Origin: Pelomonas sp. Root1217
GTDB taxonomy: Bacteria > Pseudomonadota > Gammaproteobacteria > Burkholderiales > Burkholderiaceae_C
Direction: 5' to 3'
DNA: 64,000 bases
NCBI RefSeq assembly: GCF_001425705.1
Contig: NZ_LMDC01000012.1
Span: forward strand, 189,402 to 253,401
Of the stretch, positions 16,524-25,421 are shown piece after piece. Each line of letters begins with the position of its first letter. The first letter of the stretch is position 1. The notes below the pieces were generated by a model. That model ran no database searches and was not told the DNA's origin. It saw nothing but the letters and a program-made list of their open reading frames with translations. A program made the translations under genes and the position numbers.

Positions 16524-18512
16524 GTGACCTCCCTCGACCTCGCCCTGCTCTACCTCGTGGCCGCCGTGATGGGCGTGGTCGCCTGTCGCCTGCTGAAGCT
16601 GCCGCCCATGCTGGGCTATCTGGCCGTCGGCGTGCTGATCGGGCCGAACGCGCTGGCCTTTGCCCATGATTCAGCCAGCATCCAGTACCTGGCCGAGTTC
16701 GGCGTCGTCTTCCTGATGTTTGCCATCGGGCTGGAATTCAACCTGCCCAAGCTGCGCGCGCTGAAGACGGCCGTCTTCGGCATCGGCATGGCTCAAGTGG
16801 CGCTGACCATTGCCGGGGCCATGCTCGGCAACGCGCTGCTGATCGCCGGCTTCGCGATGCTGGGCAGCGCCTGGCAGATGGGTTGGCAGGGGGCCCTGGT
16901 GCTGGGCTCGGCGATGGCCATGAGCTCGACGGCCATCATCGTCAAGTTGATGGCCGAGCGGCTGGAGCTGGAGAGCCCGCACGGCAAGCTGGTCATGGGC
17001 GTGCTGCTGTTCCAGGATCTGGCCGTCGTGCCGCTGCTCGTGCTGATTCCGGCGCTGAACAGCACCGGCAGCGAGATGATGAGCGCGCTGGCCTGGGCCG
17101 GGCTGAAAGCCGCGGCCCTGCTGACCTTGCTGCTGTATGGCGGCCAGAAGGCGATGCGCTGGTGGTTGACGCTGGTGGCGCGGCGCAAGAGCGACGAGCT
17201 CTTCATGCTCAACCTGCTGCTGGTCACGCTCGGCCTGGCCTGGCTGACCGAGCATTTCGGGCTCAGCCTGGCCCTGGGCGCATTTGTCGCCGGCATGCTG
17301 ATCTCGGAGACCGAGTACCGCCACCAGGTGGAGACCGACATCCGCCCCTTCCACGACGTGCTGCTGGGCCTGTTCTTCATCACCATTGGCATGAAGCTGG
17401 ACTGGCGGCCGCTGGTAGACACGTGGTGGCTGGTCATCCTGCTCACCCTGGCGCCGGTGCTGGCCAAGTTCGCGCTGATCGCCGGCCTGGCCCGCCTGTT
17501 CAAGTCGCCACCGGGTGTCGCGCTGCGCACGGGCCTGTATCTCGCACAGGCCGGCGAGTTCGGCTTCGTGCTGCTGACGCTGGGCACCCAGCACGGCCTG
17601 GTGGCGCAGCAGTGGGTCAGCCCGGTGCTGGCCAGCATGGTGCTGTCCATGCTGGGTACGCCCATCCTCGTCATGTACAGCAACCGCATCGTCATGAAGC
17701 TGTCCAGCAGCGACTGGCTGATGCAGTCGGTGCAGCTGACGATGATCGCCAAGAAGTCCATCCAGTCCGAGGCGCACGTCATCATCTGCGGCTACGGTCG
17801 CTCGGGCCAGAACCTGGCACGGCTGCTGGAGGGAGAACACATTCCCTATATGGCCCTGGACCTCGACCCGGACCGCGTGCGCCAGGCCGCGGCGGCGGGC
17901 CAGAGCGTCGTCTTCGGTGACGCGGCCAAGGTCCAGAGCCTGATGGCCGCTGGCCTGGCTCGGGCCAGCGCCGTCGTCGTCAGCTACCACGACACGCCGT
18001 CGGCACTGAAGATCCTCGACCTCGTGCGAGCCCATGCGCCCAGGGTGCCGGTCGTCGTGCGCACCATCGACGACACCGACCTCGAGCGGCTCAAGACCGC
18101 CGGCGCCACCGAGGTCGTGCCCGAGGCCATCGAGGGCTCGCTGATGCTGGCCTCGCATGCGCTGGCATTGGTGGGCGTGCCGATGCGCCGCGTCATCCGC
18201 ATCACGCGCGATGCCCGCGACAAGCGCTACGGCCTGCTGCGCGGCTATTTCCACGGCGCCGACGACGACACTGCCGACGAGCTCGACCAAGCCCGCCTGG
18301 CGTCGGTGACGCTGCCCGCTGCCAGCGTACATGCCGGCAAGTTGCTGGCCGACCTGGCCCTGCACGCCCTGGGTGTCGCCGTGGTGTCACTTCGACGCGC
18401 CAACGGCAAGGGCTTGCTCGTTGACGGCGCGACGCTGGCCAGTGGTGACACCCTGGTCATCAGCGGCAAGCCGGAGGCCCTGGCGCTGGCCGAAGAGAAG
18501 CTGCTGGGCTAG
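16524..18512 (+). CDS. CPA2 cation:proton antiporter with TrkA domains (KefB/KefC/YbaL type)
   Basis: A 662-residue protein. About twelve membrane helices (1-385) include LPPMLGYLAVGVLIGP, GSAMAMSSTAIIVKLM, DLAVVPLLVLIP and LGAFVAGMLISETEY. A TrkA-N/RCK nucleotide-binding domain follows (HVIICGYGRSGQNLARLL), then a TrkA-C domain near the end (LADLALHALGVAVVSLRR). It probably exports K+ or exchanges it for H+ under ligand control. The start at GTG 16524 fits the first helix; the upstream frame is non-coding in character. Its stop codon runs directly into a 52-bp palindrome. Confidence 0.93.
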   Translation: MTSLDLALLYLVAAVMGVVACRLLKLPPMLGYLAVGVLIGPNALAFAHDSASIQYLAEFGVVFLMFAIGLEFNLPKLRALKTAVFGIGMAQVALTIAGAMLGNALLIAGFAMLGSAWQMGWQGALVLGSAMAMSSTAIIVKLMAERLELESPHGKLVMGVLLFQDLAVVPLLVLIPALNSTGSEMMSALAWAGLKAAALLTLLLYGGQKAMRWWLTLVARRKSDELFMLNLLLVTLGLAWLTEHFGLSLALGAFVAGMLISETEYRHQVETDIRPFHDVLLGLFFITIGMKLDWRPLVDTWWLVILLTLAPVLAKFALIAGLARLFKSPPGVALRTGLYLAQAGEFGFVLLTLGTQHGLVAQQWVSPVLASMVLSMLGTPILVMYSNRIVMKLSSSDWLMQSVQLTMIAKKSIQSEAHVIICGYGRSGQNLARLLEGEHIPYMALDLDPDRVRQAAAAGQSVVFGDAAKVQSLMAAGLARASAVVVSYHDTPSALKILDLVRAHAPRVPVVVRTIDDTDLERLKTAGATEVVPEAIEGSLMLASHALALVGVPMRRVIRITRDARDKRYGLLRGYFHGADDDTADELDQARLASVTLPAASVHAGKLLADLALHALGVAVVSLRRANGKGLLVDGATLASGDTLVISGKPEALALAEEKLLG

Positions 18513-18563
18513 GGCCTGGCAACGGGGCGGCAATGGGCCCATTGCCGCCCCGTTGCCAGGCCC
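18512..18563 (+). terminator. 52-bp perfect palindrome after the antiporter gene
   Basis: Bases 18512-18537 and 18538-18563 are exact reverse complements with no unpaired loop base; the centre is GGGCCC. The palindrome starts at the last base of the antiporter stop codon and lies before the acyl-CoA dehydrogenase gene. A hairpin this strong should stop or protect transcripts from both sides, but no T-run follows. It may also act as DNA (cruciform or protein site). Confidence 0.75.
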
Positions 18564-18637
18564 TGCCACCTGAGTGACAAGTGCCCGCGGGTCGCTGCGC
18601 CACACTGGCGCACCCCGCACTCGAAAGAAGCCGCGCC

Positions 18638-19900
18638 ATGAACTTCGACTACAGCCCCAAGGTCGCGCAGATGCGTGAGCGCCTGCTTGCCTTCTTCGAC
18701 GAGCACATCTATCCGAACGAGAAGCGCTATCTCGACGAGGTGGCTGCCAACCGTCGCGCCGGCAATCCCTGGGTGCCCACGAAGGTCATCGAAGAGCTCA
18801 AGCCCAAGGCCCGCGCCGCCGGTTTGTGGAACCTCTTCCTGCCCAAGTCCGCCCGCGCGCCCGAGGGGCTGTCCAACCTTGAATATGCGCCGATGTGCGA
18901 AATCATGGGCCGCGTGTTCTGGGCGCCCGAGGTCTTCAACTGCTCGGCACCTGACACCGGCAACATGGAGACGCTGGAGCGCTATGCCTCCGAGGGGTTG
19001 AAGGACAAATGGCTGGAGCCGCTGCTGCGCGGCGAGATCCGCTCGGCCTTCCTGATGACGGAGCCGGCCGTGGCTTCGAGCGACGCGACCAACATCGAAT
19101 GCCGAATTGAGCGCGATGGTGACGACTACGTCATCAACGGCCGCAAGTGGTGGAGCTCCGGTGCTGGCGACCCGCGCTGCGCCGTCTACATCGTCATGGG
19201 CAAGACCAACGCCGAGGCCGGCCGCCACGAGCAGCAGTCCATGGTCGTCGTGCCGGCCAACGCGCCGGGCATCACGGTGGTCCGTCCGCTGTCCGTGTTC
19301 GGCTATGACGACGCGCCCCACGGCCACATGGAAGTCGAGCTGAAGAATGTGCGCGTGCCGGCGACCAACATCCTGCTCGGCGAGGGCCGTGGCTTCGAGA
19401 TCGCGCAGGGGCGCCTGGGCCCGGGCCGCATCCACCACTGCATGCGCAGCATTGGCGCCGCCGAGCGTGCGCTGCAGCTGCTGTGCGAACGCGCCATCGC
19501 CCGCACGGCTTTTGGCAAGACCATCGCCCAGCAGACCGTCACGCAGGAGCGCATCGCCGAGTCGCGCTGCATGATCGAACAGGCGCGCCTGCTGACGCTC
19601 AAGGCCGCCTACATGATGGACACGGTGGGCAACAAGGTCGCCAAGGCCGAGATCGCGATGATCAAGATCGTTGCGCCCAACATGGCCCTGCAGGTGATCG
19701 ACTGGGCCATCCAGGTCTTCGGCGGCATGGGCGTCAGCGACGACACGCCGCTGGCCATGATGTGGGCGCACCAGCGCACCTTGAGGCTGGCCGACGGCCC
19801 GGACGAGGTGCACCGCAACTCGCTGGCCAAGCTGGAGCTGGCCAGCCACATGAAGCTGCCGCGCGACTCGGTGCAGATGCCGATCACGCGCGGAGCTTGA
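18638..19900 (+). CDS. Acyl-CoA dehydrogenase
   Basis: A 420-residue flavoenzyme with [38 protein letters not shown] (pattern) in the middle domain and [21 protein letters not shown] in the C-terminal helical domain. It ends [34 protein letters not shown], typical of the ACAD10/11-like long-chain group. It catalyses alpha,beta-oxidation of acyl-CoA with FAD. ATG 18638 starts the conserved N-terminus ([19 protein letters not shown]). It is a single gene between two hairpins. Confidence 0.93.
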   Translation: MNFDYSPKVAQMRERLLAFFDEHIYPNEKRYLDEVAANRRAGNPWVPTKVIEELKPKARAAGLWNLFLPKSARAPEGLSNLEYAPMCEIMGRVFWAPEVFNCSAPDTGNMETLERYASEGLKDKWLEPLLRGEIRSAFLMTEPAVASSDATNIECRIERDGDDYVINGRKWWSSGAGDPRCAVYIVMGKTNAEAGRHEQQSMVVVPANAPGITVVRPLSVFGYDDAPHGHMEVELKNVRVPATNILLGEGRGFEIAQGRLGPGRIHHCMRSIGAAERALQLLCERAIARTAFGKTIAQQTVTQERIAESRCMIEQARLLTLKAAYMMDTVGNKVAKAEIAMIKIVAPNMALQVIDWAIQVFGGMGVSDDTPLAMMWAHQRTLRLADGPDEVHRNSLAKLELASHMKLPRDSVQMPITRGA

Positions 19901-19904
19901 ACAA

Positions 19905-19950
19905 AGCCCCTCGGCTGGTTCCGTCGCGCTGAACGCACGGGGGGGGCTCA
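19905..19950 (+). repeat. Possible degenerate fragment of the structured intergenic repeat
   Basis: AGCCCCTCG followed by GTCGCGCTGAACGC (19923-19936) and a G-run resembles the first third of the repeat at 1311-1435. The hairpin TGCTTG(S)CGG part is absent. The similarity is short and may be partly GC bias. Confidence 0.35.
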
Positions 19951-19962
19951 GCCGGTCTTGCA

Positions 19963-19993
19963 GACACGACAAATCATCAGGACTTGTCGTGTC
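19963..19993 (+). terminator. Hairpin downstream of the acyl-CoA dehydrogenase gene
   Basis: A perfect 10-bp stem GACACGACAA / TTGTCGTGTC with an 11-base loop, about 60 bases past the stop. No T-run follows. It is likely a transcript end or RNA-stability hairpin. Confidence 0.5.
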
Positions 19994-20123
19994 CGGGGCT
20001 CAGCCTCGCGAGGAGGACGGCATGGAAGGCGCCCGGAAGGGCTGCAAGGGCCACCTTTGTAGCCCGACAGCAAGGATGCGCGGCTAGAGTCGGTTCTTCC
20101 AACGAAGGACAGCGACCCAGGCC

Positions 20124-22289
20124 ATGGACGTCCACCCGCAGTTCGAGCGCCATATCCACTACCTGGAGTCGCAGGCGCAGCCCTTTGCCCAGCAATGGCT
20201 GGACGCGATGCTGCAGTCGATGCGCCAGCCGGTCGGGACGGGAGTCGATGGGCTGGGTCGCAAGGGCACCTATGGCCTGCTCGGCCTGCTGGCGGCGGTC
20301 GAGCCGCTGCGCATGCATGTGGCGGAATGCCTGTCCGGCCATCTGCTGCAGGGCATCCAGGGCGCCAGGGCGCGCGCGCTGGGCCTGGGCACGACGGCGT
20401 CGGCGCTGCGCGGTTTCGACATCAACGAGCTCAAGCTCGTGGACGAGGCCCAGGTCGAAAAGGACATCGAGATCTCGCGCATCGTGCAGCTGGCCGAGCT
20501 CAAGCTCGAATGGGAGTTGCGCGAACTCAACGGGCTTGGCGCGGTGATGCTGCCGCAGGGCCGCTGGGACGAGGACCCGAGCGCCTGCGGACCCGCCGTG
20601 TTCGCGCGGGCCATCAGCCAAACGGTCTATGAGCAGACCCTGGAGACCGAGCAGCAGGCGCTATGGATGCGTCTGGCCCCGTCCACGCTGCTGACGCTGT
20701 TGCGCCCCCTGCTCGCCGAAGTGACCTCGCAGCTCAAGGTGGCGGGTCTGCAGGCCCCGCGCTACCGCGCCATCCGGGCGCCCGATTCCAGCGCCGTGCT
20801 CGGCGGTGCCGCCGCGGCGAACGCGCCGGCGGCGGTTGCCACCATCCCTGCGGAGCAGTTGCAGGCGCTGCTGCGCAGCATGCCCCTGCTGCAGCGCGTC
20901 CTGCCCGGCAGCGGCGCGCCGCCTGTGGTGCCCACGCTGCCGTGTGCCGAGGGTGAGCAGGAATTCCGGCTTGAGCCGATGGGCAAGTCCACGACCGAGC
21001 CTGAGGCCGCCGCCGTCATGGGCCACGCGCTGCTCGGTCGCTTGTTTGAGCGCCTGCTGGCCGACCCCGAGCTGGCCCCGGCCCTGCGCGGCTCGATCGC
21101 GCGGCTGCAGGCGCCGGTGCGCGAGCTGGCGGCCCGCGATCCCGGCGTGCTCAGTTCCGAGCAGCACCCGGCCTGGGCACTGATCAACAAGATCGCGGGT
21201 CATTCCATAGCCCTGCCGGCGCATGATGCCGAGCGCGGCCAAGCCTTCCAGCGCTTCGTCGACCCGCTGGTGGCGCGGCTCAGCGCGGCCCCGCCCGCCG
21301 AGCCGGAGGTCTATGCAGAGGCCCTGCAGCAGGTGCAGTCCTTCATCGACGACGACCGGCAGCAGCAGATCGAAAGCACGCTGCCCGCCATGGATGCGCT
21401 CGGCGAGGCGCAGGCCCGGCGCCGGCTGCTGCCGTTGCTGCGTAGCCAGGTCGAGGTGCAGCTCGGCAAGGCCGAGGAGGTCAGCCCGCTGGTGCAGACT
21501 TTCCTGCGCGGGCCGTGGATCGACGTGCTGGCCAAGGTGATGGCCGAAGACGGCGCCGAATCGCCCGCCACGCAGGCGCTGGTGGACACCGTGGACGAGC
21601 TGCTGGCCAGCTTGCAGCGGCCGCGGACCGCCGCCGAGCGCGCCGACCTGCGCCGGCGCCTGCCCAAGCTGATCGGCCGGTTGCAGCAGGGCATGGCCCT
21701 CATTGAACTGCCCCAGCAGCACCGCAACCGCGTGCTGGCCGAGCTGATGCAGACACACCGCCGCCACCTGGCCGAGCGTGTCGAGGCGCCACCTGAGCCG
21801 ACAGCCGAGCCCGCGCACCCGCCGGCCCCGACCGTCTCCAACTCGCCCACCGTAGCGGCCGGGCCGGTCGAGCCGGTGGCAGCTGCGGTGGTGGATGACA
21901 AGGGCGAGGTGGCCGAGGTGACCGAGCGCGCCGCGCTGCGTGACTGGCAGGGCCACGACACCCACGTCGGCGGCCTGCCCACGGTGCCAATGCCGCTGGG
22001 CGATGCGTCCGCCGGCGACCCGGCGGGCGACTGGATCGACGCGCTGCGGCCAGGCATGCGCTGCAAGCTGCACCTGCAGGGCGTCTGGGCCACGGCTCAG
22101 TTCGCCTGGGCCAGCGACAACGGTGCGTTCTTCATGTTCACTAGCAACCTCGCTGGCGGCATGCACTCCATGACGCGCCGCGGCCTCAAGCGCCTGCGCA
22201 GCGAGGGCCTGGCCACCGACATGGCCGAGGCCAGCCCCGTGCAGCGTGCGCTCGGCGGCTTGCTGCAGGAGCTGGCCGCGCCGGCCTGA
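20124..22289 (+). CDS. DUF1631 family protein
   Basis: A 721-residue soluble protein without signal peptide. The N-terminal part has LRGFDINELKLVDEAQVEKDIEISRIV (pattern), the middle is helical, and the C-terminal domain reads LRPGMRCKLHLQGVWATAQFAWAS, then GAFFMFTSNLAGGMHSMTRRGLKRL, a PilZ-like arrangement I associate with DUF1631. A Pro/Ala/Glu linker (about 555-600) separates the two parts. The function is unknown; the family is sometimes misannotated as thymidine phosphorylase. It is a single gene. Confidence 0.85.
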   Translation: MDVHPQFERHIHYLESQAQPFAQQWLDAMLQSMRQPVGTGVDGLGRKGTYGLLGLLAAVEPLRMHVAECLSGHLLQGIQGARARALGLGTTASALRGFDINELKLVDEAQVEKDIEISRIVQLAELKLEWELRELNGLGAVMLPQGRWDEDPSACGPAVFARAISQTVYEQTLETEQQALWMRLAPSTLLTLLRPLLAEVTSQLKVAGLQAPRYRAIRAPDSSAVLGGAAAANAPAAVATIPAEQLQALLRSMPLLQRVLPGSGAPPVVPTLPCAEGEQEFRLEPMGKSTTEPEAAAVMGHALLGRLFERLLADPELAPALRGSIARLQAPVRELAARDPGVLSSEQHPAWALINKIAGHSIALPAHDAERGQAFQRFVDPLVARLSAAPPAEPEVYAEALQQVQSFIDDDRQQQIESTLPAMDALGEAQARRRLLPLLRSQVEVQLGKAEEVSPLVQTFLRGPWIDVLAKVMAEDGAESPATQALVDTVDELLASLQRPRTAAERADLRRRLPKLIGRLQQGMALIELPQQHRNRVLAELMQTHRRHLAERVEAPPEPTAEPAHPPAPTVSNSPTVAAGPVEPVAAAVVDDKGEVAEVTERAALRDWQGHDTHVGGLPTVPMPLGDASAGDPAGDWIDALRPGMRCKLHLQGVWATAQFAWASDNGAFFMFTSNLAGGMHSMTRRGLKRLRSEGLATDMAEASPVQRALGGLLQELAAPA

Positions 22290-22338
22290 TCCGGCAGCAT
22301 CGGGCAGGGACAGGAGCAACCTGGCACGCTCAGCACGC

Positions 22339-24093
22339 TCAGCGCGCCGTGGTCAGCACGAAGTCCGGGTGGATGTCGCGGATACCGTGGCGCGGGAAGG
22401 CGATGCGCACAGCGTCAGCACTACAGGCCTGCACCTCGCCCCAGCCGAAGCGGCGCACCCGCACGCGCTGGCCCGGCTGGTAGGCCGCCGCAGGGGCCGG
22501 CGGCGGTGCCTCGGGCGGGGAGGCGGCGCGTTCGCCGGCCAGCAGGCGTTCAAAGCGGGCGCAGCTGTCGCAATGACCGCAGCGACCCGACTCGCCATCC
22601 AGCGCTTCGCCGAAATGGGCCAGCACGCCGGCCCATCGGCAGCCGCCGGCCTTGGCATAGAGCACCATGGCGGCAAGGCCGTCGCGGCCGCTCTGCCGGC
22701 GTTGCACTGCCACGGCCTCTGCCGCATCGACGACGGCGTCGGGAGCGCGTCGTGTTGCGGGTCGCAGGCCGTCTGTCTCGTTGCCGCGCAGGGCCCGCAC
22801 CGAACGCAGTGCCGACAGCACCCTCTCTAGGCGCCGTTGCGGCAACCGCGCCATTTCAGCCAGTGCCGCCGGCAGCCAGCCGCCCTGTGGCGTGTGGCTG
22901 GCCAGGGCGCGCCAGACCGCGCTCAGCTCCTCGCGTGACGGGCCCTGTCCGCCGGCGAAGAACTGCTGCAGCGCGCGGTCACCTTCGCGGAACAGCAGCA
23001 CGCAGTCCGCCGCCTCGCCGTCGCGCCCCGCGCGGCCGAACTCCTGCACATAGGCCTCGATGGAAGCCGGCATCTGCGCATGCAGCACGAGGCGGATGTC
23101 CGGCTTGTCGATGCCCATGCCGAACGCATTGGTCGCCACCATGATGCGTGTCGCGTCGGCCATGAAGGCCTCTTGCGCGGCGGCTCTGTCCTTGGCGGGC
23201 AGTTTGCCGTGATACAGGCCCGCGGGCAGGTCGGCCTCGCGCAAGGCGCGATGCAGGGCCGTGGCCTCGCGCACCGTGGCGCAATAGACGATGGCGCTGC
23301 CCGCACAGTCCTGCAGCCGGTGCAGGATGAAAGCGCGGCGCTCCTTCTCCGTTTGCGGCAGTTCCACGGCCAGGCGCAAATTGGGCCGGTAGACCCCATG
23401 GCAGAGCACGCCATCGCGCGGAATGCCCAGCGCCTCGGCGATCTCGCGCTGCACCGGCGTGGAGGCCGTGGCCGTCAGCGCCAGCACGGGCGGGCGGCCG
23501 AGTGCGCGGCGGGCGTCGCGCAGCGCGCTGAAGGCCGGCCTGAAGTCATGCCCCCACTGCGCGATGCAGTGCGCCTCGTCCACCACCAGCAGGCCCACGC
23601 GCTGTTCCTGCAGCACGCCCAGCGTGCGCGCATCGCTCAGCCGCTCGGGTGTCGTGAACAGCACGCGCACGGCGCCGCGCGCCAGCAACGCCTCGTTTTG
23701 CAAGCGGCTGTTGGCGTCCAGCGCCGAATGCAACTGCACGGCGGCCACACCCTTGGCGGCCAGGGCTTCGCACTGGTCCTTCATCAGCGCAATCAGCGGC
23801 GAGATGACCACGGTGAGCGCGCCGCTGAGCACGGCGGGCAGCTGGTAGCACAGCGACTTGCCCGCGCCAGTGGGCATGATCGCCAGCGTGTTCTGCCCGG
23901 CCATCACGCGATGGATGACCTCAGCCTGACCGGGCCGCAGCGCACGCAGCCCGAAGACGCGCTGCAGCGTCTGGCGCAGCCTGGCCGGCGTGACCGGTTC
24001 GCGCTGCGGCAGCTTCTCGGGCGGCGGGGCGGGGTCGGGTGAATCTTTGCGGGGGCCCATGCGGCTCGGCCAAGTCGCGGCGGTGATGCTCAC
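22339..24093 (-). CDS. RecQ-family ATP-dependent DNA helicase
   Basis: A 584-residue protein. The helicase core has IMPTGAGKSLCYQLPA (Walker A), DEAHCIAQWGHDFRP (DEAH and the RecQ aromatic-loop region), LALTATAS and MVATNAFGMGIDKPDIR, and IEAYVQEFGRAGRDG (motif VI). A zinc-binding RQC-type segment ends GRCGHCDSCARF. There is no HRDC domain; about 65 residues follow the zinc motif. It unwinds 3'-tailed and forked DNA. GTG 24093 overlaps the stop of the upstream hydrolase (GTGA), so the pair is cotranslated. Confidence 0.92.
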   Translation of the reverse strand: MSITAATWPSRMGPRKDSPDPAPPPEKLPQREPVTPARLRQTLQRVFGLRALRPGQAEVIHRVMAGQNTLAIMPTGAGKSLCYQLPAVLSGALTVVISPLIALMKDQCEALAAKGVAAVQLHSALDANSRLQNEALLARGAVRVLFTTPERLSDARTLGVLQEQRVGLLVVDEAHCIAQWGHDFRPAFSALRDARRALGRPPVLALTATASTPVQREIAEALGIPRDGVLCHGVYRPNLRLAVELPQTEKERRAFILHRLQDCAGSAIVYCATVREATALHRALREADLPAGLYHGKLPAKDRAAAQEAFMADATRIMVATNAFGMGIDKPDIRLVLHAQMPASIEAYVQEFGRAGRDGEAADCVLLFREGDRALQQFFAGGQGPSREELSAVWRALASHTPQGGWLPAALAEMARLPQRRLERVLSALRSVRALRGNETDGLRPATRRAPDAVVDAAEAVAVQRRQSGRDGLAAMVLYAKAGGCRWAGVLAHFGEALDGESGRCGHCDSCARFERLLAGERAASPPEAPPPAPAAAYQPGQRVRVRRFGWGEVQACSADAVRIAFPRHGIRDIHPDFVLTTAR

Positions 24094-24848
24094 GCCGCTG
24101 CCTTCCTGCGGCAGCCCAGCACGCCCGTCACGTGGTTCAGCACCTCGGGCGCCCAGCCCATGCCCATGTGGCTGGCCTGCACCTCGATGTCGCGCGCCAG
24201 CGGCCAGCGGCGCGCATGCGTGCAGGCTTCCCAGGAGACGACGCCGTCGCGACGGCTGTACAGCGAGATCGTCGGCACCGGTGGCGGCTCCGCCAGGCGC
24301 TCGCGCAGCGCCGCCTCGGCGGGGGCCTCCCGTCCGTTGAGCAGGCGAAACAGCCAGCCCACGTTGGTGTCGTCGACGCCGCCATTGAAGGGCGTGCCGA
24401 TGGTGACGACGTGGTGCACGCGGTCATGCCAGCGCTTGGCCAGCTCACGCGCATAGAAGCCCCCCAGGCTCCAGCCCACGAAGCTGACCTCGCGTGCCGG
24501 CGCCACCCGTTCGTGCAGCTTGTCGGCCAGCGCTTCCAGCCAGGCATCGACATCCCCCTTGGGGCCGGTGTTCATGCCCTGGCCCCAGTCCAGCGCCCGA
24601 AAGCCGGCGCGCTCCAGGTGTCGACGCAGCGGCCACAGCGTCAGGCCGTCCGTTCCCAGGCCCGGAAAGAGCACCACGGTATGGCCGGCGCCGACCTGGC
24701 TGGGCTTCTTCCCCCACTGCAGCAATGCGGCCCAGGCTTCCAGCGTGGCGCGTGCCGGCTCGGAGGCCAACAAAGACAGGGCCGGCCGCCGGTTGGGCGC
24801 GGCGACGGGCTTGGGTGGCAGGGTCACGACAGGGGAGGAGGTGGTCAT
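24090..24848 (-). CDS. Alpha/beta-hydrolase (PGAP1/lipase-like)
   Basis: A 252-residue protein. HTVVLFPGLGTDGLTLWPLRRHL gives the oxyanion strand, and VSFVGWSLGGFYARELAKR holds the nucleophile elbow G-W-S-L-G. TIGTPFNGG and a late SHMGMGW segment can supply the catalytic His. The start is at ATG 24848; the open frame upstream has no support. It overlaps the helicase gene by 4 bases. The substrate is unknown and no signal peptide was seen. Confidence 0.85.
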   Translation of the reverse strand: MTTSSPVVTLPPKPVAAPNRRPALSLLASEPARATLEAWAALLQWGKKPSQVGAGHTVVLFPGLGTDGLTLWPLRRHLERAGFRALDWGQGMNTGPKGDVDAWLEALADKLHERVAPAREVSFVGWSLGGFYARELAKRWHDRVHHVVTIGTPFNGGVDDTNVGWLFRLLNGREAPAEAALRERLAEPPPVPTISLYSRRDGVVSWEACTHARRWPLARDIEVQASHMGMGWAPEVLNHVTGVLGCRRKAAA

Positions 24849-25023
24849 GGCTGTGGTGGCGCGAGCCGATGGATCAGTCAATGGCCCCGATGCTGGCGTG
24901 CCGCTCCAAGGCGTGGTGCCAGCGCGACGGCACAGGCGCTGTAGGACGGCACTGGCCGCTTGACGATGGGCCCACCCCTCATTGGCGGGGTGAGCCCGTT
25001 GCTTCGGCTGACAAAATGCGTCC

Positions 25024-25257
25024 ATGGCCAAGCCCGCACCCAAACTCAGCCCCGAAGAAGTCAAGCGCGTCGTCGCCACTGCTTTCGAGGACACGCCGCC
25101 CTACACCAAGGTGCTGCTGATGCATGGCATTGGCCATGGCGAGCTGGTGGCCCTGCTCAAGCGCGAGCTGACGCCGGCGGCCTACAAGCTCTGGACCGCA
25201 CGCGGCAGGTCGAGCAAAGGCCCGACCAAGCGGGCCACCTGGCCCCATGGTCGTTAA
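25024..25257 (+). CDS. DUF2805 (TIGR03643) family small protein
   Basis: A 77-residue protein with SPEEVKRVVATAFEDTPPY, GIGHGELVALLKRELTPAAYKLWTARGRSSKGPTKRA (pattern). The L..E-V..L..-L-P..-Y-.LW..R order is that of the small DUF2805 family of unknown function, which looks like a compact helical, possibly helix-turn-helix, protein. It starts at ATG 25024. Copy 2 of the structured repeat begins 9 bases after the stop. Confidence 0.75.
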   Translation: MAKPAPKLSPEEVKRVVATAFEDTPPYTKVLLMHGIGHGELVALLKRELTPAAYKLWTARGRSSKGPTKRATWPHGR

Positions 25258-25266
25258 GACATGGCG

Positions 25267-25376
25267 CCCCTCGTCCAAGGCGTACCTTGGCCGGTCCCCC
25301 GGGGGGACGGCGATGCTTGCCGGATTGACCGGCAAGCACATCGCCATGGCGGGCCGGCTTGGGAGCGGCCCGGCGC
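25267..25376 (+). repeat. Structured intergenic repeat, copy 2
   Basis: The second copy of the element at 1311-1435, lying between the DUF2805 gene and the AGE epimerase gene. The middle stem is TGCTTGCCGG / CCGGCAAGCA (25314-25323 and 25329-25338, loop ATTGA). Compared with copy 1, one G-C pair has become C-G with both partners changed, and the loop is different. The upstream CCGGTCCCC...GGGGAC stem and the GGGCC...GGCCC end are also kept. Confidence 0.75.
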
Positions 25377-25421
25377 TCGACCCGAAGGGCGTCTTGCTCG
25401 GTGCTTTGTGAAGCCACTGAC

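Noticed and set aside
16671-18365. Long open frame antisense to the antiporter gene
   Set aside because: It encodes Gln/His/Arg-rich low-complexity sequence typical of the complementary strand of GC-rich genes. The plus-strand frame has full family motifs.
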